The translations under genes were made by a program, and so were the position numbers. Under the pieces are notes generated by a model, which saw nothing but the letters and a program-made list of their open reading frames with translations, had not been told where the DNA came from and did not search any database. Shown one piece after another: positions 16,049 to 23,340 of a stretch of DNA of 64,000 nucleotides (the stretch's first letter is position 1; the number at the start of each line of letters is the position of its first letter). Source of the stretch: Fictibacillus enclensis (lineage in GTDB: Bacteria; Bacillota; Bacilli; Bacillales; Fictibacillaceae); NCBI RefSeq assembly GCF_001457035.1, contig NZ_KQ758620.1:248001-312000 (forward strand). Direction: 5' to 3'.

Positions 16049-17350
16049 ATGAGAATTCAGTTAGGCGTGATCGGTCCGTCCGATTCAGTAGAATTGGTCA
16101 AAAAAGCAGCAGAACATTTCGATACTATTGATGTCCTCCCATTTGTTTATAAAAAGCTCGAGGAAACGGTAGCTTTGATCGAAGAAAACAAACACCGGGT
16201 GGACCAGTGGTTTTTTTCCGGACAGGCCCCTTACCACTATGCTCTGGCCAAAGGAATCATCGAAGAAAAAGAAGGCAGCTATGCACCGGTAAACGGCATC
16301 AGCCTGTATAAAACCCTGCTCGAAGCCCAGGTGAAAGAAAACAAAATTTTTTCGACCATGAGCCTCGACAGTATTCAGGATGATGAACTCAAGGATATCG
16401 GCGAAACCATTCCGACTTTTCAGCTGTATACCCTTCCGTATACCGGCTACCTTCCTCCAGAGAATCTGATTGATTTTCATGTCCAGCTGTACAGAGAGGG
16501 AAAAACCGAGGTTGCCATTACATTTATCCAAGAGGTGTATTTTGAGCTGAAAGCACTTGGTATCCCTTGTTACCGGGTAACGCCCGGTATACCATCTATC
16601 CGGCTCATGCTCCAGTATTTAAAAGAGTACGGTCTGTCGCAGTGGTATAAAAAAGCCCAGACGGCCATTCTCGGCATCACCGTGTTTGATTCTCCGTCCT
16701 CTTCCGACGAATCCTTTTATACGTACAAACGAAGGCAACAGGGGCTGGAGCTGCAACGGATTCTGCTTCATTATGCGGAACTGGTCCACGGTTCTTTTCA
16801 ACAAATTGGTGACGATCACTTTTACATCTATACCACCCGTGGCGAAATGGACCTCCACTTCGGAGACAATTCGCTGCACCAGCTGATCGAGGATACCAAA
16901 CTTCACAGCAATTTGCAGATCAACATTGGCCTCGGCTATGGCTTAACGGCGCTTGAGGCTGAGCAAAACGTGAGACTCGCCTTTCGGTTCGCCCGCCGGT
17001 ATGACAAGCCGGTGATCATCCAGGTGAATGAGGACAAAACCGTAACCGAAAGCCTGCAAACGAATGAACAGGTGTCCTATAACGGACGCACATTCGGTGA
17101 CCAGTGGAAGGAAACGTTAAAAAACGCCAACATCAGTCCGGCGGTAGTCGGAAAAATCCAATCGTTGGCCCAGCATTATAAAAAGAAGACCGTTACCGCC
17201 CTGGAAGTATCGCAATGGCTAAAAGGAACCGAACGAAACGCAAGGCGCATATTAACAGAACTCGAAAAATTGAACCTGGCTGAGGTAACAGGCGAAGAGC
17301 AGTCCGGATATCGTGGCCGTCCGCGCAAAATCTATAAGCTGAAACTGTAA
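16049..17350 (+). CDS. Transcriptional regulator with GGDEF-like and C-terminal winged-helix domains
   Basis: About 433 residues. A C-terminal helix-turn-helix (TVTALEVSQWLKGTERNARR, then an RGRPRKIYKL wing) would bind DNA. The middle segment INIGLGYGLTALEAEQNVRLA near residue 290 resembles the degenerate GGDEF-like domain found in PucR/CdaR-type regulators. No close named family is recognised. ATG at 16049 follows AAAGGA by 9 bases. It lies 850 bases upstream of, and on the same strand as, the abgT-amidohydrolase operon and probably senses the aminoacyl substrate. A perfect hairpin precedes it. Confidence 0.65.
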   Translation: MRIQLGVIGPSDSVELVKKAAEHFDTIDVLPFVYKKLEETVALIEENKHRVDQWFFSGQAPYHYALAKGIIEEKEGSYAPVNGISLYKTLLEAQVKENKIFSTMSLDSIQDDELKDIGETIPTFQLYTLPYTGYLPPENLIDFHVQLYREGKTEVAITFIQEVYFELKALGIPCYRVTPGIPSIRLMLQYLKEYGLSQWYKKAQTAILGITVFDSPSSSDESFYTYKRRQQGLELQRILLHYAELVHGSFQQIGDDHFYIYTTRGEMDLHFGDNSLHQLIEDTKLHSNLQINIGLGYGLTALEAEQNVRLAFRFARRYDKPVIIQVNEDKTVTESLQTNEQVSYNGRTFGDQWKETLKNANISPAVVGKIQSLAQHYKKKTVTALEVSQWLKGTERNARRILTELEKLNLAEVTGEEQSGYRGRPRKIYKLKL

Positions 17351-17376
17351 AAGCCCTCCTTCATGGAGGGCTTTTA
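17348..17376 (+). terminator. Terminator of the regulator gene
   Basis: AAAAGCCCTCC / GGAGGGCTTTT hairpin overlapping the stop codon. Confidence 0.8.
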
Positions 17377-17403
17377 CGTTTGGAAGAGGTATGTTAAGGA
17401 AGG

Positions 17404-17516
17404 TTACTCACGGTTTTGGGGGGTTTACTCACGAATTGCCGGTGCTTACTCACCGAAAAGCACACGTTACTCACGGAAATCGATCACTTACTCACCGTTT
17501 TGGGTACGTTACTCAC
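17404..17516. repeat. Six-copy 21-bp periodic repeat (TTACTCAC)
   Basis: The octamer TTACTCAC occurs at 17404, 17425, 17446, 17467, 17488 and 17509, a strict 21-base period, with variable 13-base stretches between copies. Because 21 is divisible by three, all three frames stay open and show repeats such as YS, THR and LLTE; these reading frames look incidental. The array lies between a terminator and a decayed region. Function unknown. Confidence 0.85.
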
Positions 17517-17596
17517 AGAACCACTCATTTTCATTTTTTGCCAGCAAAAAATACAGCCGCTCAACGGTCAGTGCATTCTTTTCATCCATTTAAAAT

Positions 17597-17686
17597 TCAC
17601 TTCGATATTTTTATTTTTTCTATTACTTCTTCTGCTGCTTTAATCAGTTCATAATCTCTTTCTTCCAGCGGCTTTACATTTAACAT
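17597..17686 (-). pseudogene. Possible remnant of a cytidine deaminase-like gene start
   Basis: A 29-codon frame with a GGGAGAG site before ATG. The peptide MLNVKPLEERDYELIKAAEE... resembles the N-terminal helix of Bacillus deaminases of the cytidine/blasticidin type, but stops before any catalytic (H/C)AE or PCxxC motif. The DNA after it shows no continuation in other frames. It could equally be a short peptide gene; low certainty. Confidence 0.3.
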
Positions 17687-17708
17687 AACTACTCTCCCAT
17701 ACTTCCGT

Positions 17709-17939
17709 TTATAAGTTTGACAGCGCGTGATAGGCCATATGCTCTTCCCCACGTTTAACAAAAAATTCATAGAAGGTTGATCCATTAAAATCGTTTGAAC
17801 TGAAGTGAGAGCCTGGCGCCCAGCTGCCCTGGTTCACACGTTTCACTTTGAAATGTAAACCTTCGCTTTGAAATCGTTCAGCCACCTTAAAATACATGCT
17901 TTGATCAAATGCGGTATAAACCGGTACATTCTTTGACAA
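17709..17939 (-). CDS. Small conserved-looking protein of unknown function
   Basis: At least 76 residues from a TTG at 17939: SKNVPVYTAFDQSMYFKVAE... with a mixed helix/strand pattern reminiscent of small DUF2007-like proteins, though this is not certain. A better start may be a CTG (complement of 17955-17957), because GAGGTG lies exactly 7 bases before it; the protein would then begin MKLFNFLSKNVPVYTAF. No function is assigned. Confidence 0.5.
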   Translation of the reverse strand: MSKNVPVYTAFDQSMYFKVAERFQSEGLHFKVKRVNQGSWAPGSHFSSNDFNGSTFYEFFVKRGEEHMAYHALSNL

Positions 17940-18201
17940 AAAATTAAATAGTTTCAGAGCAATTCACCTCTCTACAAATTTTCCATATCAACTAAAATTC
18001 TCCATAAAATGAATTCTCTTTCATTTTTAAATCTCCTTTAAAATTCTATATTCCATTTGTATGTAAGGAATCTTAACATGATTTAAATTTTTATTAAAAA
18101 AGAAGAAGGATTTTGTCAGACTATGCTGAATACTTTGTTAACGGAATATTAACGGACAATTTCCGTAAATGAAAAATACTGCAAAAGAAGGTGATTTTGA
18201 A

Positions 18202-19743
18202 ATGGCAGAACTATCAGCCAGTGTTCAAAAAAGAAGTGCAAGGGGCATTTCTGGTTTTTTGAATACCATTGAACGGCTTGGGAACCGTCTCCCCCATCCT
18301 TTTATGCTTTTTGTGTACCTGGCATTATTCATGATTGTTTTATCTGCAATTGTCAGCTTGTTTGATGTATCTGTTGTACATCCTGCCACCAAGGAAACAT
18401 TGAAAGTCAAAAGCCTGATTTCTGGTGAAGGCTTGAAATTCATGCTCACATCGATGCTCGAAAACTTCACCGGATTTAAGCCGCTCGGCCTTGTTTTGGC
18501 GATGGTGCTCGGAATTGGGCTGACCCAGCGCGTCGGATTGTTCGAGAGCGTAATCACAAAGACAATCATTAAAGCACACAAATCGGTTATCACTTATACC
18601 GTGTTTTTCATCGGTATCATGGGCAATATTGCATCCGATGCGGCCTTTGTTATCATTCCTCCACTGGCTGCCGTGGTCTTCTACTCCATCGGCCGGAACC
18701 CGATCGCAGGGCTCGCTGCTGGTTTTGCCAGTTCGGGAATTGGATTTACCGCCAATATTTTAATCGCAGGAACGGATGCGCTTCTTTCCGGCATTTCAAC
18801 AGAGGTGGCCCAATCCATTGATGCAAATGCGTCTGTCTCTCCTGTGGATAATTGGTACTTTATGAGCGTTTCCACTGTTGTTCTGACGATTGTTGGAGGC
18901 CTGATGACAGAGAAATTTATTGAACCCCGCCTTGGTGCCTATGACGGAGAAACTGGAAAAAAGGAGCTCGATTTCACGTCCAATGCCCTTGAAAACAAGG
19001 CGCTTCGCAACGCATTCTTCGCTGCCATTCTTTACATCGGGCTAGTGGCTCTTGTGTTGTTTATTCCGAACTCCCCGTTGAGAGGAGAAGGCGGAACCAT
19101 TATCCCTTCACCGTTTTTGGATGGAATTGTTCCAATCATCCTGCTCTTTTTCATTACCGTTGGTGTCACATTTGGTGTCACGATGAAAAAAATCAAGAAA
19201 ACGGGCGATGTGCCTGCACTGATGACCGATTCCATCCGGGACATGGCCGGCTATATTGTGCTCGTGTTTGCCATCGCCCAGTTTATTGCCTACTTTAACT
19301 GGAGCAACCTGGCCACATGGATTGCGGTTAATACAGCAGACGGCTTGAGCTCCATCAACTTGACCGGGCTGCCCGTCGTTATAGGCTTTGTGCTCGTAAC
19401 AGCTTTCCTCAGCCTGTTCATCATCAGCGGATCAGCTTTGTGGGCACTTGAAGCTCCTGTATTCATGCCGATGCTCATGCTGCTGAATTACAATCCCGCC
19501 TTCATTCAGGTGGCCTACCGGATCGGTGAGTCTTCTACAAACATGGTCACACCGCTAAATCCGTACTTTGCCATTCTGCTGACGTTCATGAATGAGTATG
19601 ACAAAAAAGCGGGAATCGGCACCCTGATGTCGTTAATGATTCCGTATACGATTGTGTTTCTAGTCGTTTGGATTATCCTGCTTCTTGCCTTTGGACTTCT
19701 CGGTATTCCGGTTGGACCTGGAGTCGGCATGTACATTAATTAA
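18202..19743 (+). CDS. abgT: AbgT family p-aminobenzoyl-glutamate transporter
   Basis: About 513 residues with 11-12 hydrophobic segments. The N-terminal GFLNTIERLGNRLPHPFMLF, the GNIASDAAFVIIPPLAAVVF block near residue 145 and RIGESSTNMVTPLNPYF near 440 are AbgT signatures. The ATG at 18202 follows AGAAGGTG by 8-9 bases. The family imports p-aminobenzoyl-glutamate, a folate breakdown product; some members export sulfonamides. It is followed by two M20 amidohydrolases in the E. coli abg arrangement, which supports uptake and hydrolysis of an N-acyl amino acid. Confidence 0.92.
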   Translation: MAELSASVQKRSARGISGFLNTIERLGNRLPHPFMLFVYLALFMIVLSAIVSLFDVSVVHPATKETLKVKSLISGEGLKFMLTSMLENFTGFKPLGLVLAMVLGIGLTQRVGLFESVITKTIIKAHKSVITYTVFFIGIMGNIASDAAFVIIPPLAAVVFYSIGRNPIAGLAAGFASSGIGFTANILIAGTDALLSGISTEVAQSIDANASVSPVDNWYFMSVSTVVLTIVGGLMTEKFIEPRLGAYDGETGKKELDFTSNALENKALRNAFFAAILYIGLVALVLFIPNSPLRGEGGTIIPSPFLDGIVPIILLFFITVGVTFGVTMKKIKKTGDVPALMTDSIRDMAGYIVLVFAIAQFIAYFNWSNLATWIAVNTADGLSSINLTGLPVVIGFVLVTAFLSLFIISGSALWALEAPVFMPMLMLLNYNPAFIQVAYRIGESSTNMVTPLNPYFAILLTFMNEYDKKAGIGTLMSLMIPYTIVFLVVWIILLLAFGLLGIPVGPGVGMYIN

Positions 19744-19773
19744 AACTTAGAACATCCTGGAGAGTGATTTTAA

Positions 19774-21087
19774 ATGACAACAACGAAAACAAGTACTGTT
19801 CATGATTTATATCCCGAAATTGTAGAATGGCGCAGGGATTTCCACCAGCACGCTGAATCAGGATGGGTGGAATTCCGTACAGCTTCGCTTGTGGCTTCCC
19901 GTCTTGAAGAGTGGGGATATGAGGTAAAAGCAGGAAAAGAAGTGGTGGATGAAGAGTCCCGCATGGGTGTTCCTTCAGAATCCTTTTTAAAAGAACAGGA
20001 AGGACGCGCTCTGGCACAGGGGGCTGATCCTAAGTGGCTTCCTTACTTATCCGGAGGTTTTACCGGAGTGGTCGGACTCCTGGACACCGGCAAACCCGGA
20101 CCTACCGTTGGCCTCCGTTTTGATATGGACGCGCTCGATTTGAAGGAGTCGTCAGATGCTTCACACGTGCCGGTGAAGGAAGGCTTTCAGTCGCGAAACC
20201 ACAACATGATGCATGCCTGTGGACATGATGCTCATACCTCCATCGGTCTCGGTCTGGCCAAGCTTTTATCCGAGAATAAGAACGAACTGACCGGAAAAGT
20301 AAAGTTTATCTTTCAGCCAGCGGAAGAAGGCGTCCGCGGGGCCAAATCCATGGTAGCGGCAGGTGTCGTTGATGACGTAGACGTCTTTTTCGCCTCCCAT
20401 ATCGGAGTAGGCATTCCGCTCGGACAGATTGTGAGCGGAGCCAATGGATTCCTGTCCACCACGAAAATTAATGTGGACTTTACAGGGAAAGCCGCACATG
20501 CCGGAAGCAATCCGGAAGACGGAAAGAATGCGCTCCTCGCTGCCTCGACCGCTGTGCTTAATCTGTATGGCATCAGCAGGCACAGCGCCGGCCAGTCCAG
20601 AATTAACGTTGGCGTGTTTGAAGCCGGAACCGGACGAAATATCATACCTTCTTCGGCTCATTTAAAAGTGGAAACCCGGGGCGAAACGACCGAGATTAAT
20701 CAGTATATCCTCAAACAAGCGCTGAACATCATTTACGGAGCGGCCTCCATGCACGATGTGGAAGTCAAAACAGATGTTGTCGGAGAAGCGAAGACGAGTG
20801 ATTCCAGCCCTGAACTAAAAGTGTATGTGGAGGAAACCGTAAAGGATATCGAAGGTGTAGACTCAGTGATCAGCGATTCTCCGTTTGGCTCGGGCTCCGA
20901 GGATGCGACCTATATGCTGGAACGAGTCAAGGATCTCGGCGGCTATGCCACGTATCTGATCTTTGGTACAACGCTCGCTGCTGGCCATCATCACGAGAAA
21001 TTCGATATTGATGAATCCGCCATGAAAATTGCAGTTGCCTCCCTTGAAAAGCTCGTGTCACATGTTGAGAAATTTACTCTTAAATAG
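19774..21087 (+). CDS. abgA: M20 family amidohydrolase, AbgA-like
   Basis: A 437-residue metallopeptidase-fold hydrolase. Metal ligands are visible in MHACGHDAHTSIG near residue 147 and QPAEEGVRGAKSMV near 184; the dimerisation domain includes GKAAHAGSNPEDGKNAL near 236, and the last ligand is in GTTLAAGHHHEKFDID near 410. In E. coli AbgA pairs with AbgB to release p-aminobenzoate from its glutamate conjugate. The second subunit gene follows 12 bases downstream. Confidence 0.88.
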   Translation: MTTTKTSTVHDLYPEIVEWRRDFHQHAESGWVEFRTASLVASRLEEWGYEVKAGKEVVDEESRMGVPSESFLKEQEGRALAQGADPKWLPYLSGGFTGVVGLLDTGKPGPTVGLRFDMDALDLKESSDASHVPVKEGFQSRNHNMMHACGHDAHTSIGLGLAKLLSENKNELTGKVKFIFQPAEEGVRGAKSMVAAGVVDDVDVFFASHIGVGIPLGQIVSGANGFLSTTKINVDFTGKAAHAGSNPEDGKNALLAASTAVLNLYGISRHSAGQSRINVGVFEAGTGRNIIPSSAHLKVETRGETTEINQYILKQALNIIYGAASMHDVEVKTDVVGEAKTSDSSPELKVYVEETVKDIEGVDSVISDSPFGSGSEDATYMLERVKDLGGYATYLIFGTTLAAGHHHEKFDIDESAMKIAVASLEKLVSHVEKFTLK

Positions 21088-21099
21088 GCGGTGTTAACG

Positions 21100-22536
21100 A
21101 TGGAAACAGCGGAGTCTGTCTATCAAATTGAAAAGCTCATTGAAGAAAACCGCGATGCGTATATCAACCTCAGCGACACCCTTTGGGATTTTGCAGAAAC
21201 AAGATTCGAAGAATACCAATCCTATAACCTTCTCGCCGGTGCGCTTGAAAAAGAAGGATTTAGCGTGGAGCGGGGCGTTGGTGGGATCGAAACGGCCTTT
21301 ATCGCTACATACGGACAGGGTAAACCGGTCATTGCTCTTCTGGGCGAATATGACGCCCTCCCCGGGTTAAGCCAGCACGCAAGGACAGCTTCACCCGATC
21401 CTGTGGTCCCAAACGGCAACGGCCACGGGTGCGGCCATAACCTTCTTGGCACCGCACCTCTTGCGGCTGCCATCACTTTAAAAAAACAGATGGAAGCTGA
21501 AGGAGTAAAAGGAACCATTAAATATTTTGGCTGTCCAGGTGAAGAAGGCGGATCCGGAAAAACTTTTATGATAAGAGAAGGACTGTTTAAGGATGCCGAT
21601 TGTGCCCTCACATGGCACCCCGGCTCCTACAGTGGCATCTTTTCATTCTCGTCTCTCGCAAACTATCAGATTTCGTTTACGTTCAAAGGAAGAGCATCCC
21701 ATGCCGCCAACTCTCCCCACCTGGGAAGAAGCGCACTCGATGCGGTAGAGCTCATGAACGTTGGTGTCAATTACTTGCGCGAGCATATCATTCCCGAAGC
21801 ACGCGTCCACTATGCCATCACCAATACGGGCGGACTGTCACCGAACGTCGTTCAGCCGGAAGCTGAGGTGCTTTATCTCATCCGAGGGCCGCAAATGAGC
21901 GATGTGAAGAGCATTTACAACCGGGTGCTGAACATTGCCAAAGGGGCAGCACTCATGACCGAAACCGAGGTCGATGTCCGGTTCGATAAAGCGTGCTCCA
22001 ATTACTTGCCAAACACCTCACTCGGAAGCATTATGCATAAACAGCTTGAAATCTATGGAATTCCTGACTATGACCAGAACGAGATGAAGTTTGCAGAAGA
22101 AATTCACCAACAGATTACCGCAGATGATATTCAAAATACGATCCAGGAAATCAACAAGCTCACGCCTAATAGCCGGCTGAAGACGGTTAATAATACCTTC
22201 CTGGGAACCGTCCTTCCGTTTGAAGAAACGACGGAGTTGATGTTCGGTTCCACCGATGTTGGCGATGTCAGCTGGACGGTGCCGACCGCTCAGTTCTTCG
22301 GATCCTGCTTTGTTTTTGGCACACCGCTACATACCTGGCAGCTCGTCAGCCAAGGTGCCACCTCCCTTGCCCACAAAGGCATGCTGCAGGCAGCGAAAGT
22401 GCTGGCAGGCACAGCATGGGAGATTTTGCAGGACCCTGAGATAGTGAAGCAGGCCAAGGACGAACTTGCCGGGCAAACAGACGGACAAGCGTATGAGTGT
22501 CCGATACCAGAAGGAATTACACCTTCTCCGCTTTAA
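21100..22536 (+). CDS. abgB: M20 family amidohydrolase, AbgB-like
   Basis: About 478 residues. GNGHGCGHNLLGTAPLAAA near residue 107 and GCPGEEGGSGKTFM near 143 are the metal-binding blocks of the AbgB branch; GRASHAANSPHLGRSALDAVE lies in the lid domain. The ATG at 21100 has GGCGGTG 6 bases upstream, so it is preferred over a GTG at 21091. It starts 12 bases after abgA and ends the operon before a terminator. Heterodimer with the abgA product is likely. Confidence 0.88.
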   Translation: METAESVYQIEKLIEENRDAYINLSDTLWDFAETRFEEYQSYNLLAGALEKEGFSVERGVGGIETAFIATYGQGKPVIALLGEYDALPGLSQHARTASPDPVVPNGNGHGCGHNLLGTAPLAAAITLKKQMEAEGVKGTIKYFGCPGEEGGSGKTFMIREGLFKDADCALTWHPGSYSGIFSFSSLANYQISFTFKGRASHAANSPHLGRSALDAVELMNVGVNYLREHIIPEARVHYAITNTGGLSPNVVQPEAEVLYLIRGPQMSDVKSIYNRVLNIAKGAALMTETEVDVRFDKACSNYLPNTSLGSIMHKQLEIYGIPDYDQNEMKFAEEIHQQITADDIQNTIQEINKLTPNSRLKTVNNTFLGTVLPFEETTELMFGSTDVGDVSWTVPTAQFFGSCFVFGTPLHTWQLVSQGATSLAHKGMLQAAKVLAGTAWEILQDPEIVKQAKDELAGQTDGQAYECPIPEGITPSPL

Positions 22537-22551
22537 AAAATCAATATAAAG

Positions 22552-22586
22552 AAGGCAGCTCTCCTATTGGATTGGCTGCCTTTTTA
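22552..22586 (+). terminator. Terminator of the abg operon
   Basis: AAGGCAGC / GGCTGCCTT with a T5 tail shortly after the abgB stop. The following 300 bases to the TOMM precursor hold only its presumed promoter; no clear -35/-10 pair could be assigned there. Confidence 0.75.
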
Positions 22587-22893
22587 TTTCAATCTACAAT
22601 GACAGGTTGGTGAGATAGATCATTGAAATCTCCCCAAAGCACTGAGAAAGATTCCCATATTAACCTCCACAATATCCCCCCTTTTATCACCTGATGAATC
22701 GTTATATGTACAACCCCATCATTAAAGACAGAATTTCAATCATTCTTTAGCCCATAAGTGTTTGTTTCCGCTCCTGACCGTAACTTGGTACAAGTACAAT
22801 CCATACTTTATGGTGAGGGTAATTGTCAGGAAGACAGATGTCCCTTGCGTTGTCTTTGTTCGTTCAACCTTTTAGGCAAAGGAGGTTATCGTA

Positions 22894-23196
22894 TTGGATG
22901 AATTCAAGTGGAATCTTGAGGGATTAAACACGGAAGATGTCAGTGTCAGCAATGTTCAGCCGAACTATCCGCAGTATCAGGACATGAATGATCCTGCGCG
23001 ACAGTGTGTGGTCGTTGGTGTCTGTGTGGTTGGGTCCTGTATCGGACCATGCGGAGGCTGTGGCGGATGCGGCGGATGCGTGGGATGCGTGGGATGCGTT
23101 GGCTGTGCCCGCTGCGGCGGTTGTGCGCGCTGCGGCGGTTGTGCGCGCTGCGGCGGTTGCGGCGGACGCTGCGGCGGTTGTGGCGGCCACCGTTAA
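22894..23196 (+). CDS. TOMM bacteriocin precursor, heterocycloanthracin/sonorensin type
   Basis: A 100-residue ribosomal peptide precursor. Residues 1-37 form the leader (MDEFKWNLEGLNTEDVSVSN and on). Residues 38-100 form a core with 18 cysteines, mostly as Cys-x-x repeats: CGG, three CVG, three CARCGG and a CGGHR end. The adjacent cyclodehydratase and dehydrogenase would convert cysteines to thiazolines and thiazoles. The start is TTG at 22894, set by a full AAAGGAGG site 9 bases upstream; the ATG at 22898 is out of frame. A hairpin follows the stop, suggesting higher expression than the enzymes. Predicted product is a secreted antibacterial peptide. Confidence 0.92.
   Translation: MDEFKWNLEGLNTEDVSVSNVQPNYPQYQDMNDPARQCVVVGVCVVGSCIGPCGGCGGCGGCVGCVGCVGCARCGGCARCGGCARCGGCGGRCGGCGGHR
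23077..23157 (+). repeat. Tandem repeats in the precursor core
   Basis: Three 9-base units encoding CVG (23077-23103) are followed by three near-identical 18-base units encoding CARCGG (23104-23157). Such units expand or contract easily by slippage, which would change the number of modifiable cysteines. Confidence 0.85.
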
Positions 23197-23218
23197 GTAA
23201 AAGAATCAGGGACACAAA

Positions 23219-23257
23219 GAAAAGTCTTGCATCCTTTCAAAATGCAGGGCTTTTCTT
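23219..23257 (+). terminator. Attenuator-like hairpin after the precursor gene
   Basis: AAAGTCTTGCAT / ATGCAGGGCTTT (with G-U pairs) followed by TCTTT, between the precursor and the maturation genes. Partial read-through would give much precursor and little enzyme. Confidence 0.65.
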
Positions 23258-23340
23258 TATGGAGACAGACATAAAGGACAATCAGCGATCCATATAGTTA
23301 AATGATGTCATAGTCGAGCTTTCTGAAAAGGAGGGCCATC

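Noticed and set aside
17404-17516. CRISPR array
   Set aside because: Repeat unit is only 8 bases, spacers 13 bases, and no cas genes are present.
17363-17654. Three overlapping repetitive protein-like frames (YS, THR, LLTE repeats)
   Set aside because: They arise from a 21-bp repeat whose period is a multiple of three; no frame has a convincing start or is favoured.
22586-22890. Specific promoter for the TOMM precursor
   Set aside because: Several TTG- and TAT-like hexamers exist, but none has good spacing, so none was listed.
22924-23215. Ala/Thr- and Arg-rich minus-strand frames opposite the TOMM precursor
   Set aside because: They are complements of Gly/Cys codons; the plus frame has the ribosome site and cluster context.
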